A stretch of DNA of 64,000 nucleotides from Clostridia bacterium (GTDB lineage: Bacteria; Bacillota; Clostridia; Acetivibrionales; DSM-2933). The first letter of the stretch is position 1. Every line of letters begins with the position of its first letter. This document shows, piece by piece, positions 46,164 to 54,300 of the stretch. Where the stretch lies: positions 1 through 64,000 of the forward strand of contig JAOABQ010000077.1 in NCBI GenBank assembly GCA_026418275.1. Reading direction: 5' to 3'. The notes under the pieces are model-generated. The model searched no databases and had not been told where the DNA came from. It worked only from the letters and a program-made list of their open reading frames with translations. The position numbers and the translations under genes were made by a program.

Positions 46164-48011
46164 ATGATGGCAAAAAAGAAGAGCCATATTGAAGAGATAC
46201 AGGTAAACCCTTCTCTACTGAATGTTATAACTCCAATGGGTTTGGAACTGAAACGTAACGGACTTGTTATCGGAGAAAATTCAGGCAGAATCTACGGTGT
46301 AATAAAATATCCTCAAAAAGTAGACTATGGCTGGTTATCAAAGATTACTAATCTTCCCGGCACTATAGCCTCCGTTTCTTTTAACCCCATAGACAACGGT
46401 GCGTTTATAGAAAGTTTGTCACGAAGTGTTATACAAAATAGAGGAACTGCCGAGAGTGCCAAAGATCCTTTAACGCAAAAACGGGCCGAACGGGCAGCAC
46501 TTGACGGTGAACGGATCATGGTGCAGGTAGATCAGCAGGGAGAAACAGTAGGACTTTTAAGTATTGCAGTAATGCCTGTATCAAGAGATGAAAACTCATT
46601 TCAAAAGATGTGTAGAAAGACTGAAAGTGCTTTCGCAATGGTAAAGTGCAAAATTCGAAATTTATCCAACTTACAGAGGGAGGGCTTTAAACAGCTCTCC
46701 CCTTTTTATTCTGCGGATGACCGGATAGAAGAAATCCTGCAGCGGATTATTCCCCTTTCCACATTTGTAGGAGGCTTTCCCTTTGCATCAAGCGGTTATA
46801 ACGATGGGACAGGCTACTATTTCGGAAGGGATGCATCCGGTGGGTTGATAGTACTTGATACCTGGAAACGTGGTGGAGACCGCACCAACACCAATATGGT
46901 TATCATGGGTGTTGCAGGTGTAGGTAAAAGTACAGCCGTAAAGCATATTGCTATTAGTGAATACATGAAAGGCACAAAAATCATCATATGCGATCCCGAA
47001 AGGGAGTATAAGGAACTTTGCGAGGCTCTTGGAGGGGATTGGATCAATGCGGGCGGCGGTAGAGGCGGAATGATAAACCCTTTGCAAATTAGACCCGCGC
47101 CTATCGATGAGGATGATGAATCAAACAAGCTTTACAATGACGTAGGTAATGGTTTGAGCGATATGGTACTGCACTTAAAGACACTTGAAATATTCTTCAA
47201 TCTCTACATACCAAGCCTTACCGATATGCAAAAAGCTATCCTCAAAGAGTGCTTGATTGAGCTTTACAACTTATTTAACATTACTTGGACTACAGATATA
47301 AGCAAACTTTCAAATACGGACTTCCCCACATTTACAGACCTATACAAGCTCGTTATGAAAAAGTCGGTTGAGAAAGAAAAGATTCGAAAAGAAAGTGAGA
47401 TTAACTATTATAGTGATCTTGCCTGCCTGTTAAAGGATATTTCGGAAGGCAGCGACTCATTTCTCTGGAACGGACACAGCACATTACAGTCCGATTCAAA
47501 CTGCATATGCCTTGATACGCACGACTTGCAGAACACTTCCGACAATGTAAAAAGAACACAGTATTTTAATGTGTTAACCTGGTGCTGGGAACAGATGAGC
47601 CGGAACAGGACAGAAAGAGTTTTACTGATTACGGATGAAGCGTATTTAATGATAGACCCAAATGTCCCTCAATCCCTTGTATTCCTCCGCAATGTTGCAA
47701 AAAGGGCAAGAAAATATGAAGCAGGAATTGCTATCATATCTCACAGTGTCGTGGATTTCCTTGATGAAAGTATAAAGATGTATGGTCAAGCCCTGTTGGA
47801 TATTCCCTGCTTTAAAATATTAATGGGCTGCGACGGAAAAAACCTTCAGGAAACAAAGGAACTCTACAATCTTACCGAAGCCGAAGAAGAACTGCTGGCA
47901 AGCAAAAAACGTGGAAATGCTTTGGTGATGATTGGTTCCAAAAGGCTGCATGTTGTATTTGAAATACCGGAGTATAAGTTTAGATTTATGGGTAAAGCAG
48001 GCGGAAGATAA
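46164..48011 (+). CDS. virB4: VirB4-type conjugation ATPase
   Basis: This 615-residue ATPase has Walker A GVAGVGKS (249-256), IIICDPEREYKELCEALGG, Walker B LLITDEAYLMID and a C-terminal motif region KRARKYEAGIAIISHS. It powers channel assembly and substrate transfer. It starts directly after the preceding stop (TAA then ATGATGG), so the two are coupled. A strong terminator follows at 48023. Confidence 0.92.
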   Translation: MMAKKKSHIEEIQVNPSLLNVITPMGLELKRNGLVIGENSGRIYGVIKYPQKVDYGWLSKITNLPGTIASVSFNPIDNGAFIESLSRSVIQNRGTAESAKDPLTQKRAERAALDGERIMVQVDQQGETVGLLSIAVMPVSRDENSFQKMCRKTESAFAMVKCKIRNLSNLQREGFKQLSPFYSADDRIEEILQRIIPLSTFVGGFPFASSGYNDGTGYYFGRDASGGLIVLDTWKRGGDRTNTNMVIMGVAGVGKSTAVKHIAISEYMKGTKIIICDPEREYKELCEALGGDWINAGGGRGGMINPLQIRPAPIDEDDESNKLYNDVGNGLSDMVLHLKTLEIFFNLYIPSLTDMQKAILKECLIELYNLFNITWTTDISKLSNTDFPTFTDLYKLVMKKSVEKEKIRKESEINYYSDLACLLKDISEGSDSFLWNGHSTLQSDSNCICLDTHDLQNTSDNVKRTQYFNVLTWCWEQMSRNRTERVLLITDEAYLMIDPNVPQSLVFLRNVAKRARKYEAGIAIISHSVVDFLDESIKMYGQALLDIPCFKILMGCDGKNLQETKELYNLTEAEEELLASKKRGNALVMIGSKRLHVVFEIPEYKFRFMGKAGGR

Positions 48012-48022
48012 CTAATTGCTTC

Positions 48023-48066
48023 GTGAGTAGCAAGCATAAATGATTGTTTGCTACTCACCTTATTTT
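48023..48066 (+). terminator. Rho-independent terminator after virB4
   Basis: GTGAGTAGCAA (48023-48033) pairs perfectly with TTGCTACTCAC (48048-48058), followed by CTTATTTTT. Confidence 0.85.
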
Positions 48067-48088
48067 TAAAGAAATGTGGTGAACAAAT

Positions 48089-48919
48089 ATGGCAATAGAC
48101 CCTGTAACGGCAAAACTCATCGCAAAGGCTGCCATAAAGGCGGCTACTGATGAAGAAGCGAGAAAAAAGATAGTTATAATTATATTAATCCCAGTTATTT
48201 CAGTTCTTTTGATTTTAACTATGTTTACATATATCATAACTCACCCTTTGGATTTTTTAAGCACTATATTTTCAGGCAATGAGCTTACCCAGGTTACAGA
48301 GATGCATAACGATTTTTCTCTTGATCAGAATGTTGATACTACTGATTCAAACTATAAAGTAAGCTATGAAACTGATTATTCGGGGATAACATTTTCAAAC
48401 GGTTCAACAAAAGTTGTTTATTTCAATCAAGCAGACAAACGATGGGCAGATATCCCATATGGTAAAACTGGTACTATCGGTAAGAGCGGTTGTGGCCCTA
48501 CCTCCCTTGCAATAGCTGTTTCAAGCTTATCAGGTAAAACAGTTGACCCTGTCCAAATAAGTAAATGGGCATATGAAAACGGTTATAGGTGTGAGGGGAA
48601 CGGATCATATCACAGTCTGATACCTCAAGGGGCAAAGGCTTTTGGATTAAAAGCTGAAGGATGTAGCACAAGCGAAACTCAAAGAATAGTTGATGCTCTA
48701 GCAACTGGCAAGCTTGTAGTGGCCATTATGGAAAAAGGACATTTTACGAAGGGAGGTCACTTTATTGTTTTAAGAGGAGTTACAAGCGAAGGTAAAATTC
48801 TTGTTGCTGATCCCGTCAGTAAAAGCAGAAGTGATCAGGAATGGGATTTATCTTTAATTTTAAACGAAGCAAGCATACACGCAAGTGCTGGCGGCCCATT
48901 TTGGATTTTATCAAGATAA
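48089..48919 (+). CDS. C39-family cysteine peptidase, membrane-anchored
   Basis: This 276-residue protein has an N-terminal amphipathic/basic part, one membrane helix (residues about 31-52), then a C39-like peptidase domain with Cys135 in KSGCGPTSLA, His224 in GGHFIVLRG and Asp in VADPVSKS. In Gram-positive ICEs a wall hydrolase (VirB1-like) opens the cell wall for the channel; this peptidase could take that place or process a transfer protein. The role is inferred. Confidence 0.82.
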   Translation: MAIDPVTAKLIAKAAIKAATDEEARKKIVIIILIPVISVLLILTMFTYIITHPLDFLSTIFSGNELTQVTEMHNDFSLDQNVDTTDSNYKVSYETDYSGITFSNGSTKVVYFNQADKRWADIPYGKTGTIGKSGCGPTSLAIAVSSLSGKTVDPVQISKWAYENGYRCEGNGSYHSLIPQGAKAFGLKAEGCSTSETQRIVDALATGKLVVAIMEKGHFTKGGHFIVLRGVTSEGKILVADPVSKSRSDQEWDLSLILNEASIHASAGGPFWILSR

Positions 48920-48932
48920 TGGAGGCGGGAAA

Positions 48933-49118
48933 ATGAAAAAGAAAACTCTAATTGAATTATTTATCTATCTAATCGCTGCTGTAGTTGCTATAGCCTTGTT
49001 TCTTTCAAGCAAACCAGAACAAAAACCTATACAAATAAACTCTGACTTTAAGGTTGGAGGGCAAAGTTCAAGGGGGGTAGAACATGATTTTATACCTATG
49101 CAGCAATCAAAACATTAA
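48933..49118 (+). CDS. Small single-helix membrane protein (61 aa)
   Basis: KKKTLIELFIYLIAAVVAIA forms a short N-terminal membrane helix, followed by a polar tail. The ATG at 48933 has GGAGGCGGG upstream. Its 3' end overlaps the next gene by 35 bases. No family is recognised. Confidence 0.6.
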   Translation: MKKKTLIELFIYLIAAVVAIALFLSSKPEQKPIQINSDFKVGGQSSRGVEHDFIPMQQSKH

Positions 49119-50118
49119 TCTCTTTGATTTTCTGGATAAAGACCGTGGATTGCCTATAAAAAAAATGTCCGGTACGTTCAAACTGAAGCAATTTGTTATT
49201 CACGATGTTAGGAATTTAAGCCAATTCAGCTTTTTTATCATTGATTTGAAAGCCCTGAAAGATACTGAAAATGAAATTATTGAAGCAATAGTAGCGTTTG
49301 AAACTATGTATAGTGCACGCATTATTATGTTTTCAGAAAGACTTGATGGAAGCAGTCCATTGATTTCAAAGCTAATAGACATTGGAGTTTATAATATTAT
49401 TACCTCAACTAATTTTGAAGATATAAAAGAAGAGGTACTCCTTTGTGTTAGTCCAGATGGGAAAGACAAACATTCTGCAATAAGAATTAAATATTCTTCC
49501 CAGAAAGTCAATAAGCAGCCGGAAAGAAAATGTATGTTTTTATGCAGGGGTATCACAATTGCAGTTGCAGGTGCTGCCCAAAAAGTAGGAGCTACTACAA
49601 TTGCTTTTAATTTAGCAAATTTCCTTGCTGCATTGGGCGCTGACGTGGCTTATATTGAAGCAAATGCAAACGGTCACTTAAGTACTTTACCGGACTATTA
49701 TAAAGATATGAATGTCACTGAAACACATTTTGAGTACAAGGGTGTAAAGTATTATTCCAAGGGGAAATTTCCTGATGAGAACAACTTCACAATCATTGAT
49801 TTTGGCACTGTCAGCCAAACCAAACCGCAATTGCTCAAACAATGTGATTTACTTATTTTATGCGGTACAACAAAACCCTATGAATTAAGCAGTGTTAAGA
49901 CAGCAATTAAAATGATTGATGGTATGTACTTTAGTCTTATCATGTCGCATACACCCCAAAAGGCTAAAAGTGAAATAAAAAATATGTTCTCAAATGGAAA
50001 TGTATCTATATACTTTTCAGGTTATTCGCCGGACCTGTTTGACAGTAACGCAAATGCGAAGATTTTTACTAAAATTATTAAAGAATATATACCGGAAACA
50101 CTTAATGAAAATACTTAG
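49084..50118 (+). CDS. Second TadZ/CpaE-like ATPase (344 aa)
   Basis: Residues 1-125 form a receiver-like domain without clear phosphorylation residues. Residues about 155-330 form a MinD/ParA-like ATPase with a deviant P-loop AAQKVGATTIAFNLANFL and NFTIIDFGTVSQ. This is the CpaE/TadZ architecture, different from the shorter TadZ-like protein at 34065, which lacks the receiver part. AAGGGGGG precedes the ATG. It may place the transfer machine at a specific site in the cell. Confidence 0.72.
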   Translation: MILYLCSNQNINLFDFLDKDRGLPIKKMSGTFKLKQFVIHDVRNLSQFSFFIIDLKALKDTENEIIEAIVAFETMYSARIIMFSERLDGSSPLISKLIDIGVYNIITSTNFEDIKEEVLLCVSPDGKDKHSAIRIKYSSQKVNKQPERKCMFLCRGITIAVAGAAQKVGATTIAFNLANFLAALGADVAYIEANANGHLSTLPDYYKDMNVTETHFEYKGVKYYSKGKFPDENNFTIIDFGTVSQTKPQLLKQCDLLILCGTTKPYELSSVKTAIKMIDGMYFSLIMSHTPQKAKSEIKNMFSNGNVSIYFSGYSPDLFDSNANAKIFTKIIKEYIPETLNENT

Positions 50119-50153
50119 AAACATAAATAAATTAGGGAAAGGAGGGGATTTCT

Positions 50154-50612
50154 TTGGATAAATCAACCGTTCTAAATAGAGTATACTCGGCCCAATTACC
50201 AAGTAGGGCAAAGACCGTTATGTTTTATCTTATAAACCGCTCAAACAAGGAATTCACCTGCTTTCCTGCTATCCCAACCATAGCAAAAGAAACAGCCTTA
50301 AGTGAAAGGACTGTCCAAAGGGCATTGAAGGAACTTTGTGAAGGCGGTTTTATTGCAAAAACCTCACGTTATAGGGAAAATGGGGGCCAAAGTTCAAATC
50401 TCTATACCCTGCTTGAACAGGAGGACAACAAGAATACTGATGCCAGATCAGAGCCTCACAAAAATGATGTTTATCAAGCTGCGGGGGAAATTAAAAAAAA
50501 TAAAATTGTTGAGTGCCAAAAAAGTATGAAAATCATAGACTTTTCTTGTTTTGAAGAGATAACACATCGGGATAGTTGTCACCCCCTCGGTGCCATCTTT
50601 GTACCCCCTTAG
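50154..50612 (+). CDS. Winged helix-turn-helix protein (152 aa)
   Basis: TTG 50154 starts DKSTVLNRVYSAQLPSRAK. The wHTH region is FPAIPTIAKETALSERTVQR, followed by a GGFIAKTSRYRENGGQSSN wing, like replication-associated wHTH proteins of ICEs and plasmids. The C-terminus (SCHPLGAIFVPP) is short, and related proteins are often longer, so it may be truncated. It is the last recognisable ICE core gene. Confidence 0.7.
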   Translation: MDKSTVLNRVYSAQLPSRAKTVMFYLINRSNKEFTCFPAIPTIAKETALSERTVQRALKELCEGGFIAKTSRYRENGGQSSNLYTLLEQEDNKNTDARSEPHKNDVYQAAGEIKKNKIVECQKSMKIIDFSCFEEITHRDSCHPLGAIFVPP

Positions 50613-50732
50613 AATTATATATTCTAAGTAAATATGGGATATTGAAAAGATATATAATATTTTTATAAAACTTTCCCTTTTATTTTTATAGTGAGATATT
50701 CTTTTTGTAATCTTAAAAAGATAGCCTCTTAT

Positions 50733-51857
50733 TTACAAAGTATTTTCCCTATTTTTTTCTATATCTCTTGCTATATTTTCCAACGTTTTGCCTGTAGTTT
50801 GCTCTATATATGTTAATAATTCAGCATTAGATAATCCATTATTTAATGCATACCTAACCTGTTCTGAATTCAGGCCAACTTCCTTAAATCTGCTATAGCA
50901 GTCATTAAGTACTTCTTCAACATCATAGTGCCTTTCTCTAAATAAGTTTATATATCGGTTTTCACTTTCCTGTTCTTTTTCTGAAATTTTTATCATTTTT
51001 GACACTCTGGCATATACTTGAGGTATCTTAAACCTTTTCGCTATACATACCCTATGCTTACCTTCATGAGGGGAAAAGTATCCGTTAAAGTCCTCTAGCT
51101 CGATATTATCGTACCCTGAAGCCTCATCTGCAACATACGTACCATTTCGGAACTTCTCCAGTATATATTTACAACTTTTAAATTTCTCACATTCCTCAAG
51201 AAGGCTTGGGATTTGACTTGAAGCCTCAAACATTTCCATTGTTGAGTATATTTGATATAACGGATTGCAAGTACTCATCAAATCTGTAGTCTGAAATATA
51301 TCCCAAATAATACATTTACGCGCACCACCCCCCAGTGTGTCAGGATAGATTATTTTACTGGTATCTACATATTTAAATTCTACTTCAATATCATATTTGC
51401 AGGATAACCTTTCAGATAAGACATTTTTACTACTTCTTACCCCATTACTACTATAAACCTTCTCTTTATCATTATAACTACTATTAAAAACATATATTAC
51501 ATCCCTTTTATTTCGAATCTCTATAGTTCTAACTACTTTCTGTCTTTCGAAGAGCAGTAATTTTGTTACAGCCATACAGGCCAAGCAAGCAAACTTTTTT
51601 ACAATACTTTCGGTTGATTTTAGTTTGTGGCACCACTTCATCCAGAAATTTTCCTGCCATTTTTTACTTTCCTTATAATAAATACCTGGCAATACTTCAA
51701 TAAATTCTCCAAATGCTTTCATTTTAGAATAGTACTTATCTATACTGAAATTATCGAATTTCCTACCATTAAGAACAATTAAAAAATGAGGCTTTTGCTT
51801 TTCGACACCTATGAATGTAATCGTATTACCAACTAAAACAAAATTTGATTTATCCAT
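50733..51857 (-). CDS. ParB-like nuclease-fold protein (374 aa)
   Basis: A ParB/Srx-like motif is visible in SPHEGKHRVCIAKRFKIPQV (residues about 265-285), with a helix-turn-helix-like C-terminus (LNSEQVRYALNNGLSNAELL). The N-terminal half is not recognised. The ATG at 51857 has GGGGA seven bases upstream; an ATG twelve bases earlier has no site. It is convergent with the ICE core and stands alone without a ParA. It may be cargo of the ICE or of flanking DNA, perhaps a DNA-modification or defence protein. Confidence 0.65.
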   Translation of the reverse strand: MDKSNFVLVGNTITFIGVEKQKPHFLIVLNGRKFDNFSIDKYYSKMKAFGEFIEVLPGIYYKESKKWQENFWMKWCHKLKSTESIVKKFACLACMAVTKLLLFERQKVVRTIEIRNKRDVIYVFNSSYNDKEKVYSSNGVRSSKNVLSERLSCKYDIEVEFKYVDTSKIIYPDTLGGGARKCIIWDIFQTTDLMSTCNPLYQIYSTMEMFEASSQIPSLLEECEKFKSCKYILEKFRNGTYVADEASGYDNIELEDFNGYFSPHEGKHRVCIAKRFKIPQVYARVSKMIKISEKEQESENRYINLFRERHYDVEEVLNDCYSRFKEVGLNSEQVRYALNNGLSNAELLTYIEQTTGKTLENIARDIEKNRENTL

Positions 51858-51979
51858 AAAATTCCCCATTTCATTTACTTTGTAATTTCATTTTTACCCT
51901 TGCTTCAAAGATATCATCGAAACTAAATTATTCCCTGCAAGTTCCAAAGCAAAGTTTGCAAAATATACACTTCTCAATC

Positions 51980-52240
51980 TTATAAGTCACTCAAATTTAT
52001 TCTTTTAGCAAAATCATTAATTAGTATATAAGAATCATTGAATTCGTAATGTGATGCCGAAATTCCAATATCATAATCTATAGGAATTTCTATACTCCGT
52101 TTTTTTTGCTTCTTCTGGGCTTGTTACATCAAAACCCTCTCCAATTTCATCATGAACAAAGTTATCACCTTGTATAATACCACAATGAATACAAGTATTA
52201 GCCCAATACTCAATTTTTTGAACTTTGAATAAGTAAGCTT
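51980..52240 (-). pseudogene. Frameshifted remnant of a small Cys-containing protein
   Basis: On the minus strand the reading KIEYWANTCIHCGIIQGDN, then EIGEGFDVTSPEEAKK, breaks at a run of eight A (about 52099-52106) and continues in another frame as IEIPIDYDIGISASHYEF to a TAA at 51980-51982. No start codon or ribosome site remains at the 5' end. Both halves read as protein with CxxC, so this is a recently broken gene of unknown function. Confidence 0.6.
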
Positions 52241-52365
52241 GAAATTTGAAATAAGAAATAAGGAAAATATTTATTTACATACTTTTTCAACTTTTTCAAA
52301 CCATATTTGCATATTTCGGCGACATCCGGCTTCCGGCTTACATGTCTGCAATATTTTAATTTCAT

Positions 52366-52400
52366 TTAAAAATCCGGCAGCCTACCGCTAACCGGATTTA
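52366..52400 (-). terminator. Rho-independent terminator (minus strand)
   Basis: On the minus strand AATCCGG pairs with CCGGATT (plus 52392-52398 and 52371-52377), extended by AGC/GCT, followed by a short T-run. It lies just downstream of the 373-residue gene. The remaining bases between 52240 and 52411 hold no gene. Confidence 0.65.
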
Positions 52401-52411
52401 TCAAAGGAACT

Positions 52412-53533
52412 TTACAAGTACTTTCTAGAATTTAACTTTAATACTTTCAATGTCGGTATAGAATTCTTTACATCCTCAGTGTAATCATCACTTTCTATTG
52501 AAGTTGTATAGATTATGAAATCATCTGTGGTCTTTATTTTGCCACCCATAATACTTTCTGTTAATTTATCAATTATTTTAGTTGAGGTGTTTTGAATTAA
52601 CTCAATATCGTCAAAAATATGCCGATTTAATTCATCCACAATTTTCAATGTGTCCTGATCACTAATTTCAATCGGAAAATGCTGAAATTCTTTTGGATCC
52701 CATATTATTTCCCTTTCACCAATATCAAGTTCCTTAACCCATTGTTCTCTCTCATTTTGAAGACCTACCCCTAACAAAGGAGGGAAAACACTATTACTTT
52801 CCAAATCAAAAACTATTGCTACACAATAAATGCTATTATTGCCTACCTCATCATAAACTATATCCGGAATAACCTTTACTATATTTTCTACTAAGATTTC
52901 AATTACACTATCTATAGGTTTTAAATCTTGTAAATCTATTTCTCTGTTAATATTCTCTTGCAAATTACCATCCAAACGGGTTATACCTTTTACCAATCCC
53001 TTATTATCGTATTTTATGTCCCAAATACAACTAGAACTTTCATATTCGTCCTTTATCTCTTCACCTATCCTTATAACCTTATTGTCGTTATACACATATG
53101 TCTCTGTAAGCCACCCTCCAGGAACTAGTATTTCAAACGTTTTCACTCTTCCATTTTCTAAACTCTGAATAGAGACATTGATAAGCCGCTTTTCCTTATG
53201 GCAGTCAAAATAATAGATATATATACAATTGTCTTCGTATTCAAAAAAATTTTCATAGTAGGAGTCATCGATTGAGGACATTTTACGAATAACTAATAAA
53301 CATCCATCTTTATCAAAGCCATATTGACACATCCCCAATTCTATATCTTTTGGAGGTCCTTTTAATTTTTTACCTGGCTTCATTTTATTCCTTTCAAAAT
53401 ATAGTGGCTGAGGATAGTATAAAGGTTCTGTTGCCCATTCCCATTTAAAAACATTACTTTCAGCTTTATTCTTTATATTTAAGTAATTACTGCTTCCGTT
53501 ATAAAGAAGAGTTTTAAGATTTTCTAAACTCAT
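52412..53533 (-). CDS. Unrecognised 373-residue protein downstream of immunity gene
   Basis: This is a soluble, acidic, beta-rich protein with no motif I recognise. It contains CQYGFDKDGCLLVIRKM, CIWDIKYDNKGLVKGI and ENIVKVIPDIVYDEVGNN. The ATG at 53533 has GGAG nine bases upstream; the ORF extends to GTG 53554 without a site. It follows the Imm11-like gene in the same direction. Its place behind a toxin-immunity pair suggests an additional immunity protein, but this is inference. Confidence 0.6.
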   Translation of the reverse strand: MSLENLKTLLYNGSSNYLNIKNKAESNVFKWEWATEPLYYPQPLYFERNKMKPGKKLKGPPKDIELGMCQYGFDKDGCLLVIRKMSSIDDSYYENFFEYEDNCIYIYYFDCHKEKRLINVSIQSLENGRVKTFEILVPGGWLTETYVYNDNKVIRIGEEIKDEYESSSCIWDIKYDNKGLVKGITRLDGNLQENINREIDLQDLKPIDSVIEILVENIVKVIPDIVYDEVGNNSIYCVAIVFDLESNSVFPPLLGVGLQNEREQWVKELDIGEREIIWDPKEFQHFPIEISDQDTLKIVDELNRHIFDDIELIQNTSTKIIDKLTESIMGGKIKTTDDFIIYTTSIESDDYTEDVKNSIPTLKVLKLNSRKYL

Positions 53534-53583
53534 CGTTTTCAGCTCCAGATACACTCAATTTTATTTTTTATAATTTTATTATT

Positions 53584-54120
53584 TTAACATTCTGAATTCC
53601 ATACTTCTTGAAGTTTAAATCCAATCAATTTGTTTTCCTCAATTATTCTTTTAAACTCATCTGAAACAAAAACCTCTGTTTTGGGCAACTCAACAATTTT
53701 AAATATATGTTTACCTTGAACAGCATCTTGCTTGAAAGCATACTTTGTAAACATCATTACACGACCCGACTCAAAAGGAATAAATTCCGCCTTGTCAAAA
53801 TCAATACAGTCTACTACATCTAACACATTCACTAAAAAATAATCTCCTTTATCATATTTTAGCGGAAGGAATTCAACAACATCTCCAATTAAATCTTTAT
53901 AGACATCCACTGCTCGCTTACTTAATACTGGAATACTAAAGGTAGGAGTGTCACTTCTTTTTTTGTGCTTAAATACATCCACTTCTAGTGGAATCCATCT
54001 GTCAGCGATTCTATTACCCTCAAACTTATAGTCCCATAACACTTTACTACAGTCATCTTCATTTTTATATATAAAGTGATCGAACTTGTTTGCATCAGTT
54101 TGAAATTTCCAAATTTTCAT
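53584..54120 (-). CDS. Imm11 (DUF1629)-like immunity protein
   Basis: The family pattern is visible: SIPVLSKRAVDVYKDLIGDV, YFLVNVLDVVDCIDFDKAEF, KHIFKIVELPKTEVFVSDEF and a final KLIGFKLQEVW. Imm11/DUF1629 proteins neutralise C-terminal nuclease toxins of polymorphic toxin systems. At 178 residues the length fits. It starts 180 bases after the AHH-nuclease toxin gene with a strong GGAGGAA site. This makes it the probable cognate antitoxin. Confidence 0.72.
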   Translation of the reverse strand: MKIWKFQTDANKFDHFIYKNEDDCSKVLWDYKFEGNRIADRWIPLEVDVFKHKKRSDTPTFSIPVLSKRAVDVYKDLIGDVVEFLPLKYDKGDYFLVNVLDVVDCIDFDKAEFIPFESGRVMMFTKYAFKQDAVQGKHIFKIVELPKTEVFVSDEFKRIIEENKLIGFKLQEVWNSEC

Positions 54121-54201
54121 TTTTTATTCCTCCAAACTTAAAGAAGTTTCCTTTTAACTTAATTATACATATATGCTATTTTGCAAGTCAATAATATATT
54201 A

Positions 54202-54234
54202 GGAACTACAGAAGGCTACAACTTCTGTAGTTCC
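54202..54234. terminator. Perfect 13-bp hairpin between toxin and immunity genes
   Basis: GGAACTACAGAAG (54202-54214) pairs perfectly with CTTCTGTAGTTCC (54222-54234). No long T-tract follows on either strand, so it may be a weak terminator, an RNA-processing site or a protective stem. It lies 66 bases after the toxin stop and upstream of the immunity gene. Confidence 0.6.
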
Positions 54235-54300
54235 ATTATTATACCACTGATTGGTAGGGACTAAAATATTAATTCTTCTATTATATGTTAATTATAATTC

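Larger units (their letters stand above)
14533..50612. mobile_element. Element 2: integrative conjugative element with hybrid T4SS/Tad transfer module (right end not seen)
   Basis: It starts at the second tRNA-Thr fragment. From left to right it carries partition genes, a giant ArdC/methylase/helicase, a TOPRIM protein, candidate oriT, MobC-like protein, relaxase, VirD4, a T4SS operon with Tad pilus genes, VirB4 and a C39 peptidase. The last recognisable ICE gene ends at 50612. No integrase or second att site for it is seen up to 64000, so the stated end is only the end of the recognisable transfer core. Confidence 0.75.
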
